From NCBI GenBank assembly GCA_937889515.1, contig CALAOV010000320.1, forward strand, positions 1 through 41,934: DNA of 41,934 nucleotides, in the 5' to 3' direction. The stretch is from an uncultured Myxococcales bacterium (GTDB lineage Bacteria > Myxococcota_A > Polyangia > Fen-1088). This document shows, in pieces, positions 1 through 8,832 of the stretch. Position 1 is the first letter of the stretch, and each line of letters begins with the position of its first letter. The position numbers and the translations under genes are program-made. Under the pieces are notes generated by a model that made no database searches, had not been told where the DNA came from, and saw only the letters and a list, made by a program, of their open reading frames with translations.

Positions 1-15
1 AAGGCCAACACCAGC

Positions 16-813
16 CTAGAAATAGACGGCGAGCGCACCGGAGTACTCCTGGATCTGTTGGGTGTGGTTGGCGTCGAAGACGACGTAGTGGCGAACGTCG
101 CCGCGCAGGGTCAGGCGTTTCTTGAGCGCGACGATGAGGCCACCGCCGACGTTCACCATCGAATAGTTCCCGGCCTGGATCGCGTACTGATCGGCCTTCT
201 TGCGGCCAAACGCGCCGCCGGCCGCGGCGCCCACGAACGGGGTCACCGGTGAGGCCGCGAACAGGAAGGCGTTGAAGCCGCCGGCCAGATAGATGACGTC
301 GATCTGGTTGCCGACCGTCTCGCCCACCGTCCCCTCTAAGGAGACGTGCGGCGCCAGCAACCAGGCGGGGCGGAACAGGAACATGCCGTCTCCGCCCAAG
401 ACGCCGGCCGAGAAGGTGAAGCCGACGTCGTCTTCGAGGAGCGGCGAGGGCGAGAAGATCGCGCTGCCCATCCGTTTCCAGACAGAGGGTCCCTGGTGCG
501 CGGCCGCCAGATCGACGTCGAGCGGAAACACCTCGTCGCCCAGGATCCACCCGTAGGTGCCGTCGGGCAGCTCGACGCGAAACCAGTGGTCGTGGCTGGC
601 GCGGCCGATGGCGGGCAGCACCTCGCCCAGGCGGGCCCGGTAGACCACCCGGAATCCGAAACCCGGGCCGGTGTGGATCTGGGCCTCCTCGGAGACCACC
701 CGCACCAGCGCCGTGTCGTCCGCGCGCGCCTCGACCGACGCCAGCGCGACGACCAGCAGGCCGACGCATCCGAGCAGCCGCAGGGCGGGGGGCTTCATGG
801 CATGGTCACCCAC
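16..813 (-). CDS. Exported SH3-domain protein with C-terminal outer-membrane beta-barrel-like region
   Basis: Signal peptide (LLGCVGLLVVALASVEARA), SH3b-like segment (VRVVSEEAQIHTGPGFGFRVVYRARLGEVLPAIG...GWILGDEVF), then alternating hydrophobic strands with terminal aromatic (AVYF). Confidence 0.72.
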   Translation of the reverse strand: MGDHAMKPPALRLLGCVGLLVVALASVEARADDTALVRVVSEEAQIHTGPGFGFRVVYRARLGEVLPAIGRASHDHWFRVELPDGTYGWILGDEVFPLDVDLAAAHQGPSVWKRMGSAIFSPSPLLEDDVGFTFSAGVLGGDGMFLFRPAWLLAPHVSLEGTVGETVGNQIDVIYLAGGFNAFLFAASPVTPFVGAAAGGAFGRKKADQYAIQAGNYSMVNVGGGLIVALKKRLTLRGDVRHYVVFDANHTQQIQEYSGALAVYF

Positions 814-1238
814 TGCTCGACCAGCATCGCCTCGGGGCCGTTCTGCATGATGAGCATGCCGCCGCCGTGGACCTGAAGGTTCTCGGGCAGGATGAGGAGA
901 CGGCTCTCATCGACCAGCGAACAATTCATCTGATTGGCGGCCGACGCGTAGTTGGCGGCCCAGTCCGCGGGGAACGGAATCGCGCCGGGTTCCACCGGCA
1001 CCGTGAGGATGAGGCCGTTGCGGCTGCCCGTGGCGTGGCAGGTAGCATCGTAGCAGTGCTTGCCGCCGTAGTCGGCACCCAGGAAGTTGGGCCAAATCTG
1101 ATCGATGAACCACTGCTGCCCCGGCTCGCAGACGTTGACGTCGGCGGGCGGCGCGCCCAGGTCGACGGTCTGGCAACCGAGCCCCGCGCCCAGCGCGGCG
1201 GCCGCAAGCACCAGGTAGAGGCCGGCGCGCGAGATCAA
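795..1238 (-). CDS. Small lipoprotein with CX4CH (possible c-heme) motif
   Basis: Lipobox-like AAAALGAGLGC; CYDATCH motif; overlaps the neighbouring ORF in the same operon. Confidence 0.65.
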   Translation of the reverse strand: MISRAGLYLVLAAAALGAGLGCQTVDLGAPPADVNVCEPGQQWFIDQIWPNFLGADYGGKHCYDATCHATGSRNGLILTVPVEPGAIPFPADWAANYASAANQMNCSLVDESRLLILPENLQVHGGGMLIMQNGPEAMLVEQWVTMP

Positions 1239-1843
1239 AACGTGTACCTCAGATAAGTGGTGACCATCAGATCGCGGCTACCGGAGATCTCGCGCAGCCA
1301 GAAGAAATCGCCGCGCAGGCCGACCGAGAAGTGGCGGGAGAGCGAGTGGTAGTCGAAGCCGCCGCCGCCGCCGGCTGTGAAGCCGACCCGATAGCGTTCG
1401 AGCATGAGCGTGTAAAGGACGTTGGTCGACAGCCGCTCGAGGCCGGCGCCTCCTTCGGCGAAGAGCGAGGTCTGGCCGAAACGGAGGGTCAGCTTGCCCT
1501 CGGCGATGGCCTGGTAGGTCTGCAGGAGCTGGCCGGCCTGCGGGCTGTCGCCGCGGATCGAATGCGTCGAGCCGAGAAAGTGCGCCTGCACCGCCAGCCA
1601 ACGGAATAGGTCGAACCCGACCCGCGTCCCGATCGCGAACCCGGGGGCGATGTCCGCGCCGGCGGGTCCGAAGAACGCCACCGCGCCCACCTCCCCTTCG
1701 GTGTAGAGGCCGCGCGCGAACTTGCCCGGATCCGGGAAGACGATGGCGCTCGGTTCCGCCGTGACCTGCGCCTGGGCGGCCGCGCCCCAAAGCAGCCAAG
1801 ACGTCGCCAATGCCGACACCAGCTTGCGAGGTCGTGGTCTCAA
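1235..1843 (-). CDS. Outer-membrane beta-barrel-like protein
   Basis: Signal peptide, beta-rich Gly/aromatic pattern, terminal ...TTYLRYTF typical of OM barrels; 4-nt overlap with the downstream ORF. Confidence 0.7.
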   Translation of the reverse strand: MRPRPRKLVSALATSWLLWGAAAQAQVTAEPSAIVFPDPGKFARGLYTEGEVGAVAFFGPAGADIAPGFAIGTRVGFDLFRWLAVQAHFLGSTHSIRGDSPQAGQLLQTYQAIAEGKLTLRFGQTSLFAEGGAGLERLSTNVLYTLMLERYRVGFTAGGGGGFDYHSLSRHFSVGLRGDFFWLREISGSRDLMVTTYLRYTF

Positions 1844-1849
1844 TGGCCC

Positions 1850-2641
1850 CTAGTTGGTCGTCGCCATCATCGCGGGAGGCTGAAAGAGCGTGGGTGTCGG
1901 TGAGAACAGGGTGTCACCTGCATCGTGGAGCAGCTGGTCGTCGTCGTCGCGCACGCGGACACCATAATTGCACGTCATCATCGCATCGGCGGTGAAGTTG
2001 ACGTCGATTTCGAGCAGCGCCGGGATGACGACCCCCGCCGGCACCATGTCGAGCCCGATCGGGTTGACCTGGGAGTTGTTGATGAGGACCGCGTTGAACG
2101 GTGCCATCCAGCGGCCGAGAGCGTCGAGATCGAGCTCCCCCTCGTTGAAGTCGTCTTCGCGGATCGTCCCGGAGATGCTGGCGCCGGCCGCCAGGATCTG
2201 GGGCGTCACCGGAATCAGCGGGATGTAGTTGGGGGCGTTGTTGTTCCCTGCCCCCAGCGCCATGGCCACCACGTTCTCGTCGTACTTGGTGTACTCGTTG
2301 GCGCCGTCGATGCCGATCCCGAAGGTGCCGGGCTTGGTGTCGCCATTGGTCACGACGTAGGTCAGCTCGATGTGCACGTGCGAGCGCTGGATCCAGGGGA
2401 CCATGAACCCCAGCGCCGCCGACTGCGTGTCGAGGTCCTGCTGCTCCTGTTTGGTGGGGTTCCGGAACTGCAAGGTCAGGCCGTTTTCGATCCGCGGGAG
2501 GTTGCCCTTGGCGTCCTTGGCCCCCGTCACGGCCAGGACCGGCGCGGGGGAGGCGAAGTAGAGCGGCGCGTTCACGCAGGCGAGCGCGAGCGGCGCCAGG
2601 CACAGGACCAGGCCGATACGGGTTCCATTTGCTTCCATCAC
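1850..2641 (-). CDS. Lipoprotein of unknown function in the Glt/Nfs-like operon
   Basis: Lipobox LCLAPLALAC near the N-terminus; 7 nt from the next gene. Confidence 0.68.
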   Translation of the reverse strand: MMEANGTRIGLVLCLAPLALACVNAPLYFASPAPVLAVTGAKDAKGNLPRIENGLTLQFRNPTKQEQQDLDTQSAALGFMVPWIQRSHVHIELTYVVTNGDTKPGTFGIGIDGANEYTKYDENVVAMALGAGNNNAPNYIPLIPVTPQILAAGASISGTIREDDFNEGELDLDALGRWMAPFNAVLINNSQVNPIGLDMVPAGVVIPALLEIDVNFTADAMMTCNYGVRVRDDDDQLLHDAGDTLFSPTPTLFQPPAMMATTN

Positions 2642-2651
2642 AACCTGCCTT

Positions 2652-4061
2652 TCACGACCCGCCTTTGAAAATAAAAGGATAGCGACCGACGATCGTCTGT
2701 CCGGGCGCCTTCGGGAACTGCCACTGCTTGACCTGACGGACGATGCAGCCCTCGACGGCGGCGTCGCTCATGGTGCTCTGCTTGACGTTGGCCTTGCTGA
2801 CCGTTCCGTCGGGCTGAATCACCCAGAAGATGTCGACGCCGCCCGAGAGTGACGTCTTGTGCTGGAGCTCCTTTTCGTAGCAGTACTTGACGCCCGCCAG
2901 GTGCGCCCGCACCACCTTGTTGATCTGCTCCTTGGAGAGCGAGCCGTCGCTGTCGCCCGCCCCGGTGCCGAGGCCGACCGACACCTCGTGCTCGCCGCGC
3001 TCGGCCAGCTTGGGGCCGCGGCCGTGGCCGTGGTTGCCCCGGCCCCCGGTGTCGAGGTTGCCCGACCCGTAGATGTGTCCGTAGCCGGCGCCGCCGCCGC
3101 CGGGGCCGGCTCCGGCGCTCGACAGGCCGCCCGAGCCGCGGCCGGCCACCAGCTTGGCGCCCGCCATGCCGGCCATCGCCTGCTCGACGTCGTTGCTCTG
3201 CGCGAACAGCTTGGAGAGGCCCGACCCCGGCGCCTTGTCCCGGCCGATGATGCTGAGGATCCCCACCCGCTGCACCTTCTCGCGCAGGATGTCTTCCTTG
3301 CCCTTCGGGATCACGGTGTCCTTCTGGGTGGCGTCGGTGCGACCGAGCTTGCCGGCCTTGTCCTTGGCCCGCTTGGTCTGCCCCTCCTTCTCGTCCGACT
3401 TTTCTTCCGCCTTCTCCCGCTTGATGACCTCCTTCTTCTCGAATTCGAGCGCGGCGGGCGCCTCGATCTTCGCGACGCGGTCCGGGTTGAGCGCCAGCGG
3501 CGGCTTGGGCTCCTCCTTCTCCCACATGAAGTTCAAGATGATCGCGAGGGCGCCCATCACGATGCTGGTGCCCACGGTGATCTGCGCCATGTGCGGGTCG
3601 CGGAAGTGGGGTCGCGGAATGACCTCGGGCGGATCGACCCAGCGAATCTCGACCCGCAGATCGCTGCCGTCGGCGAAGATCAGCTTGGCCTTGTCGCCCC
3701 GCGCGAGGTCGACGTCGCGGGAGGCCACGTCGGCGACCGGTGTGGCGACGCCGCCGATGTTGAGGTCGCCCTTCAGGGTCGACGCGAGGTGCAGGACGTA
3801 GCCGTCGCGGCGCGGCTGCAGGAGCAGGAACTTGCTACGCCCCTCGAGCGCGGGCGTCACGAAGGTCGCCCGCTTGGATGGCCCGACGGTGATCTTCCGT
3901 CGTCTCGAGAGCAGGCGGTACGCGATGATCTGGCCACGCCAGATCATCGCGACCTGCAACTTTGCGTGGGTGGTCACCGGTCGCGGACCTGTTCTGCGCC
4001 GCGCCGGATTGTGACCCGGAAGGGGGGGAGGGAGTGCCTGAGAAAGTGGGCTGGTTGCCAA
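2652..4061 (-). CDS. AgmX/PglI C-terminal (TonB-like) domain protein, GltG/NfsG-like: degenerate FHA-like N-terminus, one TM helix, periplasmic charged linker, C-terminal domain
   Basis: FHA-like ITVGPSKRATFVTP...; TM ITVGTSIVMGALAIILNFMW; Lys/Glu linker; C-term INKVVRAHLAGVKYCYEKELQ...VEGCIVRQVKQWQFPKAPGQTIVGRYPFIF. The true start may be a later ATG (MIWRGQ...). Confidence 0.82.
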   Translation of the reverse strand: MATSPLSQALPPPLPGHNPARRRTGPRPVTTHAKLQVAMIWRGQIIAYRLLSRRRKITVGPSKRATFVTPALEGRSKFLLLQPRRDGYVLHLASTLKGDLNIGGVATPVADVASRDVDLARGDKAKLIFADGSDLRVEIRWVDPPEVIPRPHFRDPHMAQITVGTSIVMGALAIILNFMWEKEEPKPPLALNPDRVAKIEAPAALEFEKKEVIKREKAEEKSDEKEGQTKRAKDKAGKLGRTDATQKDTVIPKGKEDILREKVQRVGILSIIGRDKAPGSGLSKLFAQSNDVEQAMAGMAGAKLVAGRGSGGLSSAGAGPGGGGAGYGHIYGSGNLDTGGRGNHGHGRGPKLAERGEHEVSVGLGTGAGDSDGSLSKEQINKVVRAHLAGVKYCYEKELQHKTSLSGGVDIFWVIQPDGTVSKANVKQSTMSDAAVEGCIVRQVKQWQFPKAPGQTIVGRYPFIFKGGS

Positions 4062-4083
4062 GAGTTCACCCTATTTGTCTGCC

Positions 4084-4527
4084 TCAGAGGCTCTTGTCAT
4101 CGGCGCTTTGCCCCAGCTCCTTCATGAAAGAGCGCTTGTCGGGGGCGGACATGTCCAGCTCGAGCTTGACCCTGTTCAAAAAGTATAAGAGTTGCGGGGT
4201 CTTGAGCTTACCTTCCACGTCCATCGCGCCGAAGGTATAAGTCTTGGTTTTCACCTTCCCGCCGGCGGCGGACCCCTTGGCTTCGGCGGCGGGTCGCTCT
4301 TCGGCGACCGAAGCCCCGTCGCCGGCGCTGTCGCTAGCCCCCTCCCCCGAGCTGTCCCCGCTGGAGGCCGCGCTTCGCTCCTGGGTCTGCGTGTGGGCGG
4401 GGGCCGGCTTGCGCGCCGCCGGGTGGCGCTTGGCCGGCTTGGCGGCGGCCGAGCCGGCGACCGCCGATAGCGCGAACGCGGCGAAGATCGCGGGCACGAG
4501 CCGCCAGCGGGCGGCGCCGCCCGTCAT
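4084..4527 (-). CDS. Small exported protein, GltF/NfsF-like by position and size
   Basis: Signal peptide, low-complexity Ala/Ser linker, short conserved-looking C-terminus (KTYTFGAMDVEGKLKTPQLLYFLNRVKLEL); ATGA overlap with the upstream gene. Confidence 0.62.
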   Translation of the reverse strand: MTGGAARWRLVPAIFAAFALSAVAGSAAAKPAKRHPAARKPAPAHTQTQERSAASSGDSSGEGASDSAGDGASVAEERPAAEAKGSAAGGKVKTKTYTFGAMDVEGKLKTPQLLYFLNRVKLELDMSAPDKRSFMKELGQSADDKSL

Positions 4528-5660
4528 TTCATCTCCTTGAGCCGCGACTGCGCGTCGGCGCGCCGGGGATCGTCCTTGCCGACCGCCTGCAGGTATTGAT
4601 TGAGGAAGTCCTTGGCTTTGGCCGGATCCTTGTCGAAGTCCATGTACAGGACGCCCAGGTCGTAGAGCGCCGGCGGGTAGTCCGGCTCGATGTCGAGCGC
4701 GCGTTCGTAAGCCTTGCGGGCCAGATCGGTCTTGCCGTCGCCGCGCGCCGCGACACCCAGCGCCACCTGGGCCTCGGCATCGGCGGGGTCGATCTCGACC
4801 GCCTTTTCGAGCTCGATGCGGGCCTTCTTGTAGTCGCCGCAGTCCAGGTAGACGACCGCCTTGTTGAGGCGGGCCTGCGCGTACTTTGGATCGAGCTCCG
4901 ACGCTTTCTGATAGTCCAAGAAAGCCTCCTGGTCGTGGCCCCGCTCAAAAGCAACGAGACCCAGGTTGTTCCAGACGAAAGCGCTCTTGGGGTCGAGATC
5001 GGCCGCCTTGTGCAGCGCGGTCTCGGCAAGTTCGAACTTCCCCATTTTATAATAGGTTAGGGCCAGGGCGTTATAGGCAATTACGGTGTGGGCGACGTTT
5101 TCGCCCCCCTCCGCAAGCAGCAAACGGGCCTGCTCCAGCGACTCGTCCAGGGAGTCGGGACCCGCCTCGCGGAGCACTTGGCTGTACCGGGCACGCATGT
5201 CGAAGTCGTTGGGGTCGGCGTTGAGCCAGCGGGCGTAGACCTCACCCGCCTTCTTGCCGCTGTGGGCCCGGCGCAGGCTCTCGCCATAGGCCAGCACCGT
5301 CAGGCGCGCGCCGGGCTGGATGTCGAGCGCGCGCTTGAAGTCGTCCACCGCGGCGTCGAAGTTTCCGAGCGCGGTCTCGACCACCCCCAGGTCGTGCCAG
5401 GCCTCGAAGAGGCGGCCATCGAGCTGGGTGGCGCGGGCCAGCGGCTGGCGCGCTTCCTTGTAGTGCTTGCGCCCCGTACGCATGATTCGGACTCCTTCGT
5501 CGAAGGCCGCCTGCGCTTCCGGGCTGGTCTTGGGCAACGCCACCGGCGCGATCGGGTTCACCGCCGCGCTGCCGGGCGCGGGCGCCTTGTGCGCGCAGGC
5601 GCCCACCTGCGCGAGCGCGGCGGCCAGCACGGCCGCTTGGAAGCGGGCGCTACTGGTCAC
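4524..5660 (-). CDS. TPR-repeat lipoprotein, GltE/NfsE-like
   Basis: Lipobox LAQVGAC; successive TPR motifs (AWHDLGVVETALGNFDAAVDDFKRALDIQP; VWNNLGLVAFERGHDQEAFLDYQKASELDP; ALYDLGVLYMDF...). Confidence 0.85.
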   Translation of the reverse strand: MTSSARFQAAVLAAALAQVGACAHKAPAPGSAAVNPIAPVALPKTSPEAQAAFDEGVRIMRTGRKHYKEARQPLARATQLDGRLFEAWHDLGVVETALGNFDAAVDDFKRALDIQPGARLTVLAYGESLRRAHSGKKAGEVYARWLNADPNDFDMRARYSQVLREAGPDSLDESLEQARLLLAEGGENVAHTVIAYNALALTYYKMGKFELAETALHKAADLDPKSAFVWNNLGLVAFERGHDQEAFLDYQKASELDPKYAQARLNKAVVYLDCGDYKKARIELEKAVEIDPADAEAQVALGVAARGDGKTDLARKAYERALDIEPDYPPALYDLGVLYMDFDKDPAKAKDFLNQYLQAVGKDDPRRADAQSRLKEMK

Positions 5661-8600
5661 GGCGGACCTCCTCGATGCGATCGAGGGCGACCTTGGGCTC
5701 GCCGGGGCGGCTGGTCAGACGCAGCTCGGCTTCCTTGGGGTATTCGTTCTCCGCCAGGCGGGAGAGCGCCTGCCGGATGGCCTGGGTGTGCTTGTTGTAG
5801 ACGCCGATCTGGAGCGCGCGCGCGTAGCCCGACTTGTAGGCGTCGATCGCCTTGTCTTCGATGACGACGATGACCTTCTCCAGCTCGTCGCGGTACATCT
5901 GCTTTTCGTCTTCCTTGAGATCCTTCGGCACGGGCGCGCTACGCATGGCCTTGGCGTAGGCCTCGTAGCCCTGTCCGATACGCAAGAGCGCGGCGGTGGC
6001 CCACTCGGGCGACCGGTAGGTGACCACGTCCAGGTAGGTCTGCTTCGCCTCCTCGAGGCGCTTGGCTTTCTCTTCGAGGACCTTGGCGAGCTGCTTCGGC
6101 TTGCCGGCGATCTTGATGCGCTCGTAGTCGAGGTAGAGCAGCTCGCCCTGGATGTACCGAGCCTCGGCGGCGTAGTACCCGCCCTCCTCGCCGCCGCCCT
6201 TGCCGTGCTTGCCGTAGGCCGCCAGCGCCTTGCCGGCGGTCTCCTTGGCGGCGGTTTCGTTCCCCGCCTTGAGCTGCGCGTCGGCCTCACGGGCCAGCGC
6301 CTCGACCGTCTTGGAGTCGCCCGGGTAGGCCTTGCCGTAGGCGGCGAAGCTGGCCGCGGCGCCGCGCCAATCTTTCTGGTCCTCGCGCACGACGGCGGCC
6401 TGGAACGCCACGTCCTTCGCGTCGGGGCGGTCCTTGTAGCGCCTGGCGTATTCGCCGTAGTGCTTGATGGCCCGATCGTGCTGGCCGAGGCTCTGCCGGA
6501 GGACGCCGGCGCTGCGGAGCGCGTCGGCCGCGTGCGCGTTCTGCGGATACTTCTGCGCCAGCTGCTCGTAGAGCACCGCGGCCTTGTCGTAGTAGGCGAT
6601 GTTCTCTTCGATGCGCGCCGCGGTGAAGAGCGCCTCGGGCGCCTCGCTGGCGGTGGGGTATTTGTCCGCCAGCTCGCGGTAGGCGCCCACCGCCTCGTCG
6701 GGCTTCTTCTCTTTTTCGTACACGGCGCCCGCGTTGTTGAGCGCCTTGGGCGCCAGGCCGTTCTGCGGATATTCGTGCGACACGCGCAGGAAAAAGGCGG
6801 CCGCCTTGTCGTAGTCGCCGCTCTGCGCGTACTTCTCGCCGGACTTCATGACGGCGCCCACGATCAGCTTGTCGAGACGGTCCTGCTCGTCCTTGGACGC
6901 GAAGGCCTTGGTCTTCTTGAGCCGCCGGGCCCAGCTCTCGATGTTCTCGTAGTCCTTGGCCTTGCCGAGCGCCTGCAGGATCCGATCGCCGGCCGCGCCC
7001 GCGTTGGGATCGTCCGGATAGCGCTCGACGATCAGGCCGAAGCGTTTGATCGCCTCGTCGTAGTCGCCGTAGTCGAAGAAGAACTGGCCGTTCTTGTAGA
7101 TGACGGTGACGATCTCCTTGTCCTTCGGGAAGAGCGTCGCGTAGAGATCGGCCGCCTCGCCGAACAGCCGGTCGCTGTCGGTGATCTCGCGCTTGCCGCC
7201 GCCGGAGCCGTTGCTCGTGATCGGCTTGCGCACTTTTTCGAAGGAGCCCATCGCCTGCAGGAGCGCGTCCTTGTGGTACTTGCCGACCGGCTGGGTCTTG
7301 CCGACGGCCAGGTACTCGCGCCCCGCGTCCTCGTACTTGCCCAGCTTGAAGTAGAGGATGTCGGCGCGCAGGTAGCGCAGCTCGGCGGCGTCGGGCGCGT
7401 CGGGGAAGTTGGCCAGGTAGAACTGGTAAGCCTCGGCGGCGCGGGCGTAGCGATCTCTATCGACCACCTTGCTCGTCTTCTCGGTTTGCTGCGCCTCCGC
7501 GTGCATGGTCTTGGCCACCGTGCGGATGAGATCCTCGGCCATCGTGCGGGCGTGCTCGACGGTCTTGGGGCGATCTTTGTTGGCGGCGGCCCAGGCGCTG
7601 CGGCCGCCGTAGGTGCTGGCCAGCTTGCGCATCTCGGCGATCGCGGTCTTGATGTCGCCCATGAGCTGGTAGCCCTCGACGATCTTGCCGGCGTAGTCGG
7701 GCGCGTCGGAGCTGTTGGGGTCGAGCTCGATGAGGAGGCGGTAGGCCTCGACGGCGCGTTCATAGCGGGTCTGATCGAACACCGTGTCGGCCAGCTGCTT
7801 GAGCACCTTGCGCGAATATTGCTTGCCGCCGATCTGCGCCAGGAACTCGAAGGCGTCGTGGGCGCTCTTGGTGTCGTCTTCGGTAAAAAGCTCGACCAGG
7901 TAGTCGAGCGCCTGCCCCTGGAGCTCCTCGGCGCGCTTCTGCTGATCTTCGGTCCGGCCGGCCTTTTTCTTGGCCAGATCGAGGACGTCCTTGAACCGCT
8001 GCGCCGATTTGTTGGTGTCGCCCAGCTTCCAGTAGCACCAGGCGGTCTTGAACAGCGCCAGATCGTAGAGGGTCGACTTCGGGTGCTGGAGGACCTTCTC
8101 GTAGGCCTCGAGCGAGCTCTTGTAGTTCTGCTGCTCGTAGAAGCGGTATTCGGCGATGGCCATCCAGGCGTCGGCGATATACCGGGAGTGAGGGAAGCGC
8201 TCGAGGATGATCTGGAAGTACTTGATCGACTCGCCGATCTTTCCCTGGTCGCGCAGCGAGAACGAATAGAGGTAGATGACGGTGTCGATCTTGCGGAACT
8301 TGGGGTACTGGTCGATGAGCCGCAGGTAGACCGCCTGCGCCTGCGCCAGGTCGACGGTGGGTGGGCGGCGCGGCACCTTGGGGCACTCGGCGCGATCGCT
8401 GTGGCAGGCCGAGACGGCCGCCTGATAACGCCCCATTTTCTCGAGGTAGACCGCCTTCGACTCTTCCCAGTAGAGCTCCGCCAGCTTGTACATCGCCTCG
8501 GCCTGCTCTTTGGAGTGCGGGCTGTCGTGCAGGTAGCTCTCGATCAGCTTGATCGCCTCGCGCCTGGCGGCGGTGACCTCGGCTTCCTTTTCGAGTAGCG

Positions 8601-8832
8601 CCTGGCGCAACACGGGCGGCAGCTTGCTCTCGGGCTCGTCGGCGTCCGCGTCGTCCTGATCCGCGTCGTCCTGGTTGGCCTTGCCCGCCGATCGGGCGCC
8701 GGACTTCGCGGCGCGGGCCGCCGGTGTCAGCGCCAGCGCCAGCGTACCCGTGATCGCCAGGAAGGCGACCGCGCTCCGCACGGTGCGCAGAGGTCTATTT
8801 GAAATTCTCGTACTCATCGGACCAGTACTCAC
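5650..8832 (-). CDS. Giant periplasmic TPR protein, GltD/NfsD-like
   Basis: Signal peptide (FLAITGTLALALTPAARA), many TPR units along 1060 aa. Confidence 0.83.
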   Translation of the reverse strand: MSTGPMSTRISNRPLRTVRSAVAFLAITGTLALALTPAARAAKSGARSAGKANQDDADQDDADADEPESKLPPVLRQALLEKEAEVTAARREAIKLIESYLHDSPHSKEQAEAMYKLAELYWEESKAVYLEKMGRYQAAVSACHSDRAECPKVPRRPPTVDLAQAQAVYLRLIDQYPKFRKIDTVIYLYSFSLRDQGKIGESIKYFQIILERFPHSRYIADAWMAIAEYRFYEQQNYKSSLEAYEKVLQHPKSTLYDLALFKTAWCYWKLGDTNKSAQRFKDVLDLAKKKAGRTEDQQKRAEELQGQALDYLVELFTEDDTKSAHDAFEFLAQIGGKQYSRKVLKQLADTVFDQTRYERAVEAYRLLIELDPNSSDAPDYAGKIVEGYQLMGDIKTAIAEMRKLASTYGGRSAWAAANKDRPKTVEHARTMAEDLIRTVAKTMHAEAQQTEKTSKVVDRDRYARAAEAYQFYLANFPDAPDAAELRYLRADILYFKLGKYEDAGREYLAVGKTQPVGKYHKDALLQAMGSFEKVRKPITSNGSGGGKREITDSDRLFGEAADLYATLFPKDKEIVTVIYKNGQFFFDYGDYDEAIKRFGLIVERYPDDPNAGAAGDRILQALGKAKDYENIESWARRLKKTKAFASKDEQDRLDKLIVGAVMKSGEKYAQSGDYDKAAAFFLRVSHEYPQNGLAPKALNNAGAVYEKEKKPDEAVGAYRELADKYPTASEAPEALFTAARIEENIAYYDKAAVLYEQLAQKYPQNAHAADALRSAGVLRQSLGQHDRAIKHYGEYARRYKDRPDAKDVAFQAAVVREDQKDWRGAAASFAAYGKAYPGDSKTVEALAREADAQLKAGNETAAKETAGKALAAYGKHGKGGGEEGGYYAAEARYIQGELLYLDYERIKIAGKPKQLAKVLEEKAKRLEEAKQTYLDVVTYRSPEWATAALLRIGQGYEAYAKAMRSAPVPKDLKEDEKQMYRDELEKVIVVIEDKAIDAYKSGYARALQIGVYNKHTQAIRQALSRLAENEYPKEAELRLTSRPGEPKVALDRIEEVRRDQ

